A stretch of DNA of 64,000 nucleotides, taken from Thiocapsa roseilacustris (GTDB lineage Bacteria; Pseudomonadota; Gammaproteobacteria; Chromatiales; Chromatiaceae). The notes beneath the pieces were generated by a model. The model had not been told where the DNA came from and did not search any database. It saw nothing but the letters and a program-made list of their open reading frames with translations. Numbering within the stretch: position 1 is the stretch's first letter; each line of letters begins with the position of its first letter. The DNA lies in NCBI RefSeq assembly GCF_041903755.1, contig NZ_JBBWVE010000009.1:1-64000 (forward strand), written 5' to 3'. Below are positions 10,001-16,931 of the stretch, in pieces. The translations under genes and the position numbers were made by a program.

Positions 10001-10386
10001 ACGAGTACCGGGCCGAAGATGGCGTCGGAACACTGTTCGCAGACCTTCCCGAGCGGGTCAGGACCCTCCGCGTGCCGCTGGGGGTGACCTATTTCGATCC
10101 ATCGGGATTCTTCGCCGGGATCCAGCTGACCTATGTCGATCAAGATGTCCGCCGATCCGAGCTTGCGCTGGGCGCGACGGGGACGGATCAATTCTTCCTC
10201 TTGGATCTTGCGGTGGGATATCGCTTTCCGAAGCGTTACGGAATCGCGAGCGTGGGCGTGAAAAACCTTTTCGGCGAGACCTTTTATTACCAAGACGACA
10301 GCTTCCGGACCTTTTCGTCCGAGGCTTCGACCGGACCCTACATCCCCGAGCGCGTCCTGATGGCGCAGCTCACCTTAAGCTTCTAA
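7081..10386 (+). CDS. FecR-domain / TPR / outer-membrane beta-barrel protein
   Basis: 1101 aa from the ATG at 7081 (GAGG just upstream). The signal peptide ends near ALWNQARA. Residues ~30-140 form a FecR domain (RLVSVQGAVEVQ, GDSIRVGMRSRAAIAL, STPYLNGSIEGTEFLARV). About 200-560 is a TPR array (many A..AL..A.LD repeats, such as HLGLGLAKISSGELADGG). The C-terminal ~500 residues alternate aromatic and polar strands like a TonB-dependent-receptor-type barrel and end in Phe (MAQLTLSF), the usual outer-membrane terminus. No plug domain or TonB box is seen. The protein is predicted to sit in the outer membrane with periplasmic FecR and TPR domains, perhaps in export or assembly of the Cys-rich protein encoded 18 bp downstream. 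The domain calls are solid; the role is inference. Confidence 0.85.
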   Translation: MNIKVSLGILALCSAALWNQARADTACDSEAGRLVSVQGAVEVQSATGGEWREASLEGRLCRGDSIRVGMRSRAAIALINNAVLRIDENTTMRLLDVTGVDSEQSWLDLVEGAIMSFSRKPKLLKVSTPYLNGSIEGTEFLARVQDNASQITVFEGRVVTSNAEGSLSVSGGETAIAAKGKAPQPRTLVRPRDAVQWSLYYPPIVALGGSRNGADTSSLREAADLLSVGRVEEARTIVERAIADSSDAGLAFALRAVIKVTQNDRTSALTDAEQAVSLTDAAAAKIALSYAQQADFRIEAARDTLRTAVEQHPDDALARARLAELELMLGRRSEALADAQAAGAMAPDLARTQLVLGFNALASFRNREAKAAFEHAIRLDSADPLGHLGLGLAKISSGELADGGRDLEAAVALDSNNALLRAYLGKVYFEERRNPLDAQQFDIAKELDPLDPTAYLYGGILKQTINRPVEAVADLERSVELNDNRAVYRSRLLLDKDRAARGTSLARAYNDLGFKQLGLNQATRSLVFDPANASAHRFLSDTYVGTRRTEIARVSEMLQAQLLQDVNINPVQPSLTGTNLNIVTLGGPAQPGFNEFTPLFERNTTQLNATVLGGGNETYGGETVVSGVYDRFSFSAGGMAYETDGWRPNNRIDQTLMNFYAQWAVTDVLNVQMEYQQRRSTEGDLAFNFDPEDFLLDKTWERDQSTTRLGLRFSPTQHSTVLLSYIHNDNDESLDQSDSIDPFTLFSIDTDIKDRGNQYEGQYIYKSDLLNLIVGGAYGTTDRTIRDDVAFSDPIFGPFLTFAETTEQTIEHPRGYVYTNLPTMADRLFWTLGLSYDDYSEGVLEETSVNPKLGVQWAVTEDFLLRAAAFKTVKPLLVNNRTLEPTQVAGFNQFFDDVNGTESWRYGLGLDWRIFPGLSTGIELTRRDLNEPVLVLFEELPRADIEVRNEELHRLYLYWTPSERYGVTGEVVYDEYRAEDGVGTLFADLPERVRTLRVPLGVTYFDPSGFFAGIQLTYVDQDVRRSELALGATGTDQFFLLDLAVGYRFPKRYGIASVGVKNLFGETFYYQDDSFRTFSSEASTGPYIPERVLMAQLTLSF

Positions 10387-10404
10387 AACTCCAGGATCCT
10401 CACC

Positions 10405-11352
10405 ATGCACGATTCATCCTTACGCGTCTTATCCATCCTGTGCGGCGGATGCCTGATGCTCGGCGCGTCGATTCCCGTTTGGGCGACCTCGAGCTGCCAG
10501 CCGCCGATGCCGACGGATTGGAATGCCAGACCGCTGCCGGACGGGGCCTCCTGGTTTACGCCCTACAGCGGATCGGTCGGGAACTGTCCGATCGGACAGA
10601 CCGGGTGCTCGATCACCTTCGGCGGAGGATATGGGTATGGAACGCCGACGTGCACCTTCCAGTCGACCGACACGCAGGGCGGTCCGATCCTCGTCACGAT
10701 CGAGAGCACGGCTGCCTCCGGGATTGCCAGTTGGACGGCGAGCTGCACCAAGGACCAAAGCCCCGTGAGTTGCGTCGGGGTTGCCTTGGTGGATTCGGTT
10801 CGGGCGTCCACGGGCGGGAAGTCCGGCAACGGGTGCTTTTACGGGTTCGACGTGGATGCCGCAGCCGGGCAGGCCGGCACGGTTCCCTCGCTGAAGAACC
10901 TGACCTTGTGCAGCGACGGCATCTACGAACCCATCCCGGCGCCGATCCGCGAACCCGCGGTCGTCCAAGGATGCTATCTGCAGTCCGGCGAGACTGCAGT
11001 CATCCACGGCGTCGAGGTCAGTTGTCCCACGGTGCCGAACGGCGAGCAAAGAACCATCATCGTCGCCAAGGACACGGAGACGGATCTGCAGGGCGACCTC
11101 ACGCGGCCTCAGGGGTTCGGATTCACCAATACCGATGGCATCATCGATTTCAACAATATCTGCATCTGTGTCGGTGGATCGGTCGACGAGATCGAGGAGA
11201 TGGAATGCAATCCCAACCCGGAGGTCTATACCGATCCGGCCTTCGACGGTCTTCCGGAATGCACGATCTCAGCTGACTCGCAGCCCCCTGTCGAGTTATC
11301 GATCCAGAATCCCTATTGCGTGACCGTTGGCGGGGGACGACGCTGCTACTGA
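10405..11352 (+). CDS. Secreted Cys-rich protein of unknown function
   Basis: A 315-aa protein with an N-terminal signal sequence (hydrophobic ILCGGCLMLGASIPVWA, cleavage near residue 28). The mature chain has about 16 cysteines spread evenly and is rich in Gly, Ser, Thr and Pro. It suggests a disulfide-rich extracellular protein. It follows the FecR-TPR-barrel gene by 18 bp on the same strand, so the two are probably co-transcribed and may work together at the surface. No known family recognised. A perfect hairpin lies just after the stop codon. Confidence 0.75.
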   Translation: MHDSSLRVLSILCGGCLMLGASIPVWATSSCQPPMPTDWNARPLPDGASWFTPYSGSVGNCPIGQTGCSITFGGGYGYGTPTCTFQSTDTQGGPILVTIESTAASGIASWTASCTKDQSPVSCVGVALVDSVRASTGGKSGNGCFYGFDVDAAAGQAGTVPSLKNLTLCSDGIYEPIPAPIREPAVVQGCYLQSGETAVIHGVEVSCPTVPNGEQRTIIVAKDTETDLQGDLTRPQGFGFTNTDGIIDFNNICICVGGSVDEIEEMECNPNPEVYTDPAFDGLPECTISADSQPPVELSIQNPYCVTVGGGRRCY

Positions 11353-11364
11353 GCGCACTGCGGC

Positions 11365-11384
11365 TCGGGAGCTCAAGCTCCCGA
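11365..11384 (+). terminator. Stem-loop after the Cys-rich secreted protein
   Basis: A perfect 9-bp inverted repeat (TCGGGAGCT, AGCTCCCGA) with a 2-nt loop, 12 bp after the stop codon. There is no strong T run, so it is a transcript-end or RNA-stabilising hairpin rather than a textbook intrinsic terminator. Confidence 0.5.
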
Positions 11385-11545
11385 ATGCCTTCAACCCATG
11401 GGAATAGGCAACCAGCGTGGTGAGATGCCGTCCTTGAGCGATCCGGCATCGCGACACGGGCTCCGTGATACAGGCGACTAGCGTGGCCCACCCGGTCATC
11501 CGGATGACGCCGTCGCGGGGCGCGATCTTTTACTTCAAGCGGACA

Positions 11546-11896
11546 ATGCCTATGCAGATCCACTCCGAGCTGTTGGATGACGATATCCTCAAAGTCACTC
11601 TTGAGGGACGCCTCGACGTCGAGGGGACGCAAGCCATCGATCTCAAGCTCACGACCCTGACGGCGACGAGCCGCAGGGCGGTACTCGTTGATCTGAGCCA
11701 AGTCGACTTCCTGGCCTCGATCGGGATCAGAACACTCTTGACCTGCGCCAAGACGACGTCGAAACGCGGTGGCAAGATGCTCCTGGTCAACCCGCAACCC
11801 ATGGTTCGAGCGGTTCTGGATCGCTCGGGCGTCTCCTCCCTGATCCCGGTCTATGCAGATGTAGAGACAGCACTTGGAACCCTCGACGGCGCATGA
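11546..11896 (+). CDS. STAS-domain anti-anti-sigma factor-like protein
   Basis: 116 aa from the ATG at 11546 (11552 is also possible; a longer frame opens at 11465 but lacks STAS homology there). It is a stand-alone STAS domain of the SpoIIAA/RsbV type: the ILKVTLEGRLDVEGTQA strand pair, the VLVDLSQVDFLASIGIRTLL core, then the KMLLVNPQPMVRAVL helix. Ser58 in the DFLASIG motif is at the usual phosphorylation position. The phosphorylation state would be set by the kinase/phosphatase fusion encoded directly downstream, whose open frame overlaps this gene if its TTG at 11874 is used. It is a partner-switching switch protein; the target anti-sigma or effector is not visible. Confidence 0.88.
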   Translation: MPMQIHSELLDDDILKVTLEGRLDVEGTQAIDLKLTTLTATSRRAVLVDLSQVDFLASIGIRTLLTCAKTTSKRGGKMLLVNPQPMVRAVLDRSGVSSLIPVYADVETALGTLDGA

Positions 11897-11897
11897 G

Positions 11898-13580
11898 GTG
11901 ACCGACCCCGAGGTGACCGGCGAGATGCAGGTCGAGGCGTTCGTGATCGAGAATCGACTCGCCGAGATGCGTCGCGTCGAGTCGTGGCTGAGCGAGATCA
12001 CGACCGCTTGGGCTCTTCCGGATCAGGTCGCCTTCGCGGTCGACCTGGTGATCAACGAGGCGGTGACCAACGTCATCAATCATGCGTTTCGCGACTTGGA
12101 GCAGCATGACATCCGGATCGTCCTCCGCAACGGGGATGACGCTGTCGAGATCGAGGTCACGGACGACGGGGTTGCCTTCGACCCAATCGCCCGACTCGAC
12201 GTCGCGCCCGCCGACGGCCTTGAGCACGCCGAGGTCGGCGGGCGCGGCATCCAACTGATCAAGCGCTTCAGCATCGATCAGAGATACGACCGTGTTTCCG
12301 GGCAAAACCGCCTGCGAGTACGAATTGCACGCCCCCCGGCGAGCGATGATCTGGAGCTGATCGCTCACCATGCCCTGTTCGCAGGTATAGCACCGATCAT
12401 CCTGGAGCCAATCCTCGAGGGTTGCGAAGTGCGCAGCGTTGGGGCCGGGGAGATCCTACTGGAACCCGGTCAGACCAACCGACACCTCCACCTGGTCCTG
12501 GAAGGCCGACTGAAGGTTCATCTCGATCGACTCGGCTCGGACGAAGGCTTCGTGATCGAGGCCGGCGAGTGCACCGGAGAGATCTCAGTCGTCGATTGCA
12601 GACCGGCCAGCGCCTTCGTCGTCGCAAGCATGCCGAGTCGCCTCCTGCTCCTGCCGGAAGCCCTCCTCTGGGATGAACTGCTGCGGATTCCTCGAATCGC
12701 AAGGAATTTCATGCGTCTCTTTGCCGACCGCATGCGTGCACGCACGCAGGTGATGCAGCAAGCGCTGGAACAGCGCCTGAGATACGAGCATTTGCAGCGG
12801 GAGTGGGACGTCGCACGTGAGATCCAACTCGGCATGCTGCCGTGTCGCTTGGACCTCGGACCCGAAATCGAGATCGATGCCGGGATGATGGCGGCACAGG
12901 AGGTCGGCGGGGACTTCTACGACGTCTTTCCGGTCGGCCCGGACGAGTACTGCATCGCCATCGGCGACATCTCCGGCAAAGGAATGCCGGCTGCACTCTT
13001 CATGGTGCGCACCTTGACCATGCTGCGGAGCGAGCTGTTGCTCGATCAACCGCTCGACGAGGCCCTAAAGCGCATCAACCGCAGGCTCTGCGCCGAAAAC
13101 CCGACCGCGATGTTCGCCACCTTGGTGATCGCCCTGATCAACAAGCGGACCGGAGTCCTGCGTTACGTGAATGCCGGCCACGACCCGATCCTCCTGGGAG
13201 ATCGGGGCATCGGGTACCGGATCCTGCCACCGCCGCGCGGAATCCTGGTCGGTGCCTCCGAGGAGGCGACCTACGAGGTCGCGAGCGTGGGTCTTCGGCC
13301 GGACGACGTCCTGGTGCTCTACACCGACGGTGTCACCGAGGCGATGAACGCAGACCGCTGCCTATTCACGGTCGACCGACTGCTGGAATGCCTGTCGAAG
13401 CAACCTGCTCGCTCGGCGAGCGCACTTGCGGAACGGGTCAAGGACGCCATTAAAGTCTTCGAGGCGGGCGCTCGGCAGTCGGATGACCTCACGTTGGTGA
13501 TCCTCAGATACCGAGGACAGCAGCCGCCTGTGGATCTATGCCGAGGGCCGGGTGTCGAGAACGGATCCCTGCAGGTCTGA
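11898..13580 (+). CDS. RsbW-like kinase / cNMP-binding / PP2C (SpoIIE) phosphatase fusion
   Basis: 560 aa from GTG 11898, one base after the STAS stop; TTG 11874 and ATG 11925 are alternatives. There are three domains. First, a GHKL/HATPase_c_2 serine kinase (about 10-140: N-box VINEAVTNVINHAF, VTDDGVAFDP, GGRGIQLIKRF). Second, a cyclic nucleotide-binding domain (about 150-270: GEILLEPGQ, LVLEGRLKVHL, CTGEISVVDCRPASAFVVA with the Gly-Glu and Arg of the phosphate-binding cassette). Third, a SpoIIE/PP2C phosphatase (about 300-550: VGGDFYDVF, IAIGDISGKGMPAALFM, LYTDGVTEAMN, SDDLTLVI). The chain thus holds both the kinase and phosphatase that could act on the upstream STAS protein, with a cNMP sensor between them. 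cAMP could come from the 973-3192 cyclase; that link is inference. Confidence 0.9.
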   Translation: MTDPEVTGEMQVEAFVIENRLAEMRRVESWLSEITTAWALPDQVAFAVDLVINEAVTNVINHAFRDLEQHDIRIVLRNGDDAVEIEVTDDGVAFDPIARLDVAPADGLEHAEVGGRGIQLIKRFSIDQRYDRVSGQNRLRVRIARPPASDDLELIAHHALFAGIAPIILEPILEGCEVRSVGAGEILLEPGQTNRHLHLVLEGRLKVHLDRLGSDEGFVIEAGECTGEISVVDCRPASAFVVASMPSRLLLLPEALLWDELLRIPRIARNFMRLFADRMRARTQVMQQALEQRLRYEHLQREWDVAREIQLGMLPCRLDLGPEIEIDAGMMAAQEVGGDFYDVFPVGPDEYCIAIGDISGKGMPAALFMVRTLTMLRSELLLDQPLDEALKRINRRLCAENPTAMFATLVIALINKRTGVLRYVNAGHDPILLGDRGIGYRILPPPRGILVGASEEATYEVASVGLRPDDVLVLYTDGVTEAMNADRCLFTVDRLLECLSKQPARSASALAERVKDAIKVFEAGARQSDDLTLVILRYRGQQPPVDLCRGPGVENGSLQV

Positions 13581-13694
13581 GCGAGCTTCTATCTTTTCGT
13601 GTACGATATCCCAGGTTCGCGACGCAGTCGCAGGACGTCGGTCACCTGCCGTCGCCGCAAACAGCCTTTGGAAGGGAACTGATGCCATTCAGGC

Positions 13695-14465
13695 TTAGAC
13701 CCCGGATGTTCGCAGCAAAGGGACGTTTAGACCGTCGGAATCCGCTGCCTCCCAGACGTCGATCAGGCCCAGGAACCTGCGCAGGTTTTCACGGGCAAGC
13801 TGCTCGTATCGCGAATAAAAGAAATCGGTTGAGAAGATCCGGGGGCGACGCAGCATCGACTCCAAAAACACACGCTTGATGCGGCAATAGTCTTGGTCCG
13901 AGCCTCTAAACTCGGCGCGCAGATGTCCCGTATCGCGCAGGTAGCATTCCCAAGGACAACCCAGACTGGCGAGATCGATGTCGCACAGGAACCGGTGGTC
14001 GGGGTCGCTCTGTTCCTGCCGATGCGTGGTCACCAGGATCAAATCCACGACCTCCGCGATAAAGGAGGCCGGAATACGACCACCGGCTAGACTACGAAAG
14101 AGCTCGGCACTGAGGGCCTCGTTGTCGGAACCTCCGGGCTCGTTGATGATATCGTGGAACCAAATGGCCATCTCCACCTGATCACGGCGGACGATCCGCT
14201 CGACAGCCAGATCGAATTCGGACAAGCAATGCGCGAGGTGACGTTTGTCGTGATAATGCCGATGCGATTCGGTGTAACGATCTTCAAGGCTGCGCCAGGC
14301 AACGCACGGATCGCATGAAGATTCCGGGAGCGCGCAACGATGCCAGAGCTGAATGAAACGGTCGCGCAGCTGATCGTCCGTCCAAGTATCCTTATCGAAT
14401 ACGTGTCGGACGCCATCGGCCGTAGCGGTCGTCGTTGTTTGGCTCAAAAGCTCCGCCGTCGACAT
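13695..14465 (-). CDS. HD-superfamily metal-dependent phosphohydrolase-like protein (COG4339 type)
   Basis: 256 aa from ATG 14465 (an in-frame GTG lies 6 bp upstream). The sequence shows a YHDKRHLAHCL motif, then EMAIWFHDIINEP with the His-Asp doublet, and a later LILVTTHRQ plus DIDLASLG. This is the pattern of the predicted HD hydrolase family with N-terminal YH..xHL. It probably binds one or two divalent metals and hydrolyses a phosphorylated small molecule; the substrate is unknown. It is convergent with the kinase/phosphatase gene, whose 3' end is 114 bp away, and head-to-head with the glutaminase gene. Confidence 0.8.
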   Translation of the reverse strand: MSTAELLSQTTTTATADGVRHVFDKDTWTDDQLRDRFIQLWHRCALPESSCDPCVAWRSLEDRYTESHRHYHDKRHLAHCLSEFDLAVERIVRRDQVEMAIWFHDIINEPGGSDNEALSAELFRSLAGGRIPASFIAEVVDLILVTTHRQEQSDPDHRFLCDIDLASLGCPWECYLRDTGHLRAEFRGSDQDYCRIKRVFLESMLRRPRIFSTDFFYSRYEQLARENLRRFLGLIDVWEAADSDGLNVPLLRTSGV

Positions 14466-15054
14466 ATCCACAACACTTGTTCCCTAGAGTGAATGGCGTG
14501 AAATCGCTCGTTTGTTACAGCAAAGGCCATACCTTGATGCACCAAGGATGAATTGTTCCCGCCGTCTTCGCGGTTACACATGCCCTGGAGCCAACGCTCG
14601 AGGCGTGAAGAAGGCGGAGGAGCACCGGCCCGAATGGGCGTCTCGACAACCAGTCGTTCCTCGGCGGTGCATCCGCGGTCTCGCCTGCACCAAGCCGAGA
14701 CATCCGTGGCTGCAACGACGAACATCCAAGCGACCTGTCGATCCAGCAGAATGACGGAAAAATAGTACAAAATATACGTAGGCCGCTCATTCGGTCCCGT
14801 TAGCTTTAGAGATCATTGCCTGTTCCGGAAAATCAAGGCGTGCCAACCCCGGCATTTCGCTGTCTCGTCACGACCGATTGAGTTTGCGCACGGCTTTTGC
14901 TTCGTCTAGACGGATTTCATTCGGTCGGGCGATCGATCTCGGCGCGATGAGGGTTGAACAGTATCCACCCTCCGGGCCCTTCGACACACGCCGGTGTTTT
15001 CAGGGACCGGCCTCGATCGGACACACGGTTTCTGAACATCTCTCAGGAGTCTCA
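14466..15054. promoter_or_regulatory. Long divergent spacer upstream of the glutaminase fusion
   Basis: 589 bp between the HD hydrolase and the glutaminase start. An AT-rich patch (AAAAATAGTACAAAATATACG, about 14757-14777) could contain a promoter. The open frame through 14878-15054 lacks homology to glutaminases, and the ATG at 15055 has a CAGGAG Shine-Dalgarno, so that part is leader. No RNA gene or riboswitch structure is recognised. Confidence 0.4.
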
Positions 15055-16899
15055 ATGGATAAGCGGGCCTTCCAGTTCTCTCCGGTTCAGCGTTACCTCG
15101 ACCGTATCCATGAAGAATTGCTCGATCTGAACGACGGTGCCGTCGCCGATTATATCCCGGAGCTGACGCGCGCCGATCCATCCTGGCTCGGGATCGCGAT
15201 GGTCACGGTCGACGGGCATGTCTACCAGGTCGGCGACTCGCGTCAGAGCTTTACCATTCAATCGATTTCAAAGGCGATTACCTATGGTCTGGCGCTGGAG
15301 GATCGCGGGCTCGACCAGGTGCTGAGCAAGATCGGCGTCGAGCCCTCGGGCGAGGCCTTCAACTCCATCAGTCTGGAGCCCGACACCGGGCGTCCGATGA
15401 ACCCGATGATCAACGCGGGCGCCATCGCGACCACGGGCTTGATCGAGAGCAAGCCCGACGCCCCGCCGATGCAGCGGATTCTCGAAATCTTCGGGCGCTA
15501 CACCGGCCGGCCGATGGAGATCGACGAGACGGTGTATCGCTCCGAAAGCGACACCGGCCATCGCAACCGGGCGATCGCGCACCTCTTGTTCGGACATGGG
15601 ATCCTGGATCGCACGCCCGAGGAGGTGGTCGATCTGTATTTTCGGCAGTGCTCCATCCTGGTGACCGCTCGGGATCTGGCGATGATCGGTGCTTGTCTGG
15701 CCAACAACGGGGTGAATCCGGTCACCGGGGTCGTCGCGCTGCAATCGCGTTATGTCGAGAAGGTGCTGAGCGTCATGAGCACCTGCGGCATGTACGACTT
15801 TTCGGGTGGTTGGATCTACAACGTGGGCATGCCGGCGAAGAGCGGCGTGGGCGGCGGGATCATGGCCGTGCTGCCCGGACAGTTCGGTCTCGGTGTCTTC
15901 TCGCCGCGCCTCGACGCAAAGGGCAACAGCGTCCGCGGCATCGAGGCCTGTAAGCGGCTGTCCAAGGATTTCAGCCTGCACCTCTTCCATGTCGCACGCT
16001 CGACCTCCGCCACCGTTATGCGTCAGGTCTACGACTGCGCCAAGCGCAGCTCGCGTCGCCGCCGCAGCCCGGCGGAGATTGCCGTACTCGCGGCGCAAGG
16101 GCATCGCATCCGCGTCTACGAGCTGCAGGGAGAGCTGTTGTTCGGCAGTGCCGAATCGGTCGGCGTAGAGATCCTCTCCGAGCTTGCCCGGGTCGATTAC
16201 CTGGTCGTCGATCTCAAGCGCGTCATCGGGACCGACCGCGCATCGATCCTCGTCTTGAGCGAGCTCGCAGGTCGGATCGCGACGGAAGGCAAGCATCTCT
16301 TCTTCACGGATTGCAAGAACCTCTATCGCTTTCGCAAGCATCTGCTCGGCGAATCGGTCGGCACGCCGGAGCCCAGACAGGAGCCAGGCCCGCTGCATTT
16401 CGAGGATGCCGATCACGCGGTGGAGTGGTGCGAGAATCAACTGATCGCGGAGGCCGCGACCACCGGGACCGCGGCCTCGGTTCAGGATCTCGGCGCGCAG
16501 TATCTCTGCTCGGGCATGACGAGCGCCGAGCTCGAGGAGCTTCGAGCCTCGGGCGAAGAGCGCACATTCGCGGCCGGCAATGGCATCTTCAGGGCCGGGG
16601 ATGCGGCCGAGTCCATGTATTTCATCTTCAGCGGCGAGGTGGAGGTCTGGATCGACTCGGGTTCGGGCCACCACCTGAGACTCTCGACGCTGGGACCCGG
16701 CATGGTCTTCGGCGAGGTCGCCTTCATGAACCAAAAACGCCGAACCGCCAACGTGTCGGCCGCGACCGAGACTCAATGCCTGGAGCTGCGTTTCGAGTCC
16801 ATCCGGGAGGCGCTGCGGATCAAGATGCTCGTGAACATGGCGAGCCATTTCGCGAGCAAGATCGAGCGCGACACCCAACTCATCCAGCAGCTCGGTTGA
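15055..16899 (+). CDS. glsA: Glutaminase (GlsA-type) fused to STAS and cNMP-binding domains
   Basis: 614 aa from ATG 15055 (AGGAG at good spacing). Residues 1-310 are a serine-dependent beta-lactamase-like glutaminase: the SISKAITYGLAL Ser-x-x-Lys, NPMINAGAIAT, MYDFSGGW and GGGIMAVLPGQ motifs are intact, so it should hydrolyse glutamine to glutamate and ammonia. About 340-440 is a STAS domain (VYELQGELLFGS, VDYLVVDLKRVIGTDRASI). About 490-605 is a cyclic nucleotide-binding domain with FIFSGEVEVWI and FGEVAFMNQKRRTANVSA, which keeps the Gly-Glu and Arg of the cAMP-binding cassette. Plain glutaminases are ~310 aa, so half the protein is regulatory. It could tie glutamine breakdown to cAMP and to STAS partner switching. 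Domain calls are firm, regulation is inferred. Confidence 0.92.
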   Translation: MDKRAFQFSPVQRYLDRIHEELLDLNDGAVADYIPELTRADPSWLGIAMVTVDGHVYQVGDSRQSFTIQSISKAITYGLALEDRGLDQVLSKIGVEPSGEAFNSISLEPDTGRPMNPMINAGAIATTGLIESKPDAPPMQRILEIFGRYTGRPMEIDETVYRSESDTGHRNRAIAHLLFGHGILDRTPEEVVDLYFRQCSILVTARDLAMIGACLANNGVNPVTGVVALQSRYVEKVLSVMSTCGMYDFSGGWIYNVGMPAKSGVGGGIMAVLPGQFGLGVFSPRLDAKGNSVRGIEACKRLSKDFSLHLFHVARSTSATVMRQVYDCAKRSSRRRRSPAEIAVLAAQGHRIRVYELQGELLFGSAESVGVEILSELARVDYLVVDLKRVIGTDRASILVLSELAGRIATEGKHLFFTDCKNLYRFRKHLLGESVGTPEPRQEPGPLHFEDADHAVEWCENQLIAEAATTGTAASVQDLGAQYLCSGMTSAELEELRASGEERTFAAGNGIFRAGDAAESMYFIFSGEVEVWIDSGSGHHLRLSTLGPGMVFGEVAFMNQKRRTANVSAATETQCLELRFESIREALRIKMLVNMASHFASKIERDTQLIQQLG

Positions 16900-16931
16900 G
16901 CGGCAACCGGCCCGGATCACCGAACGCAAAG

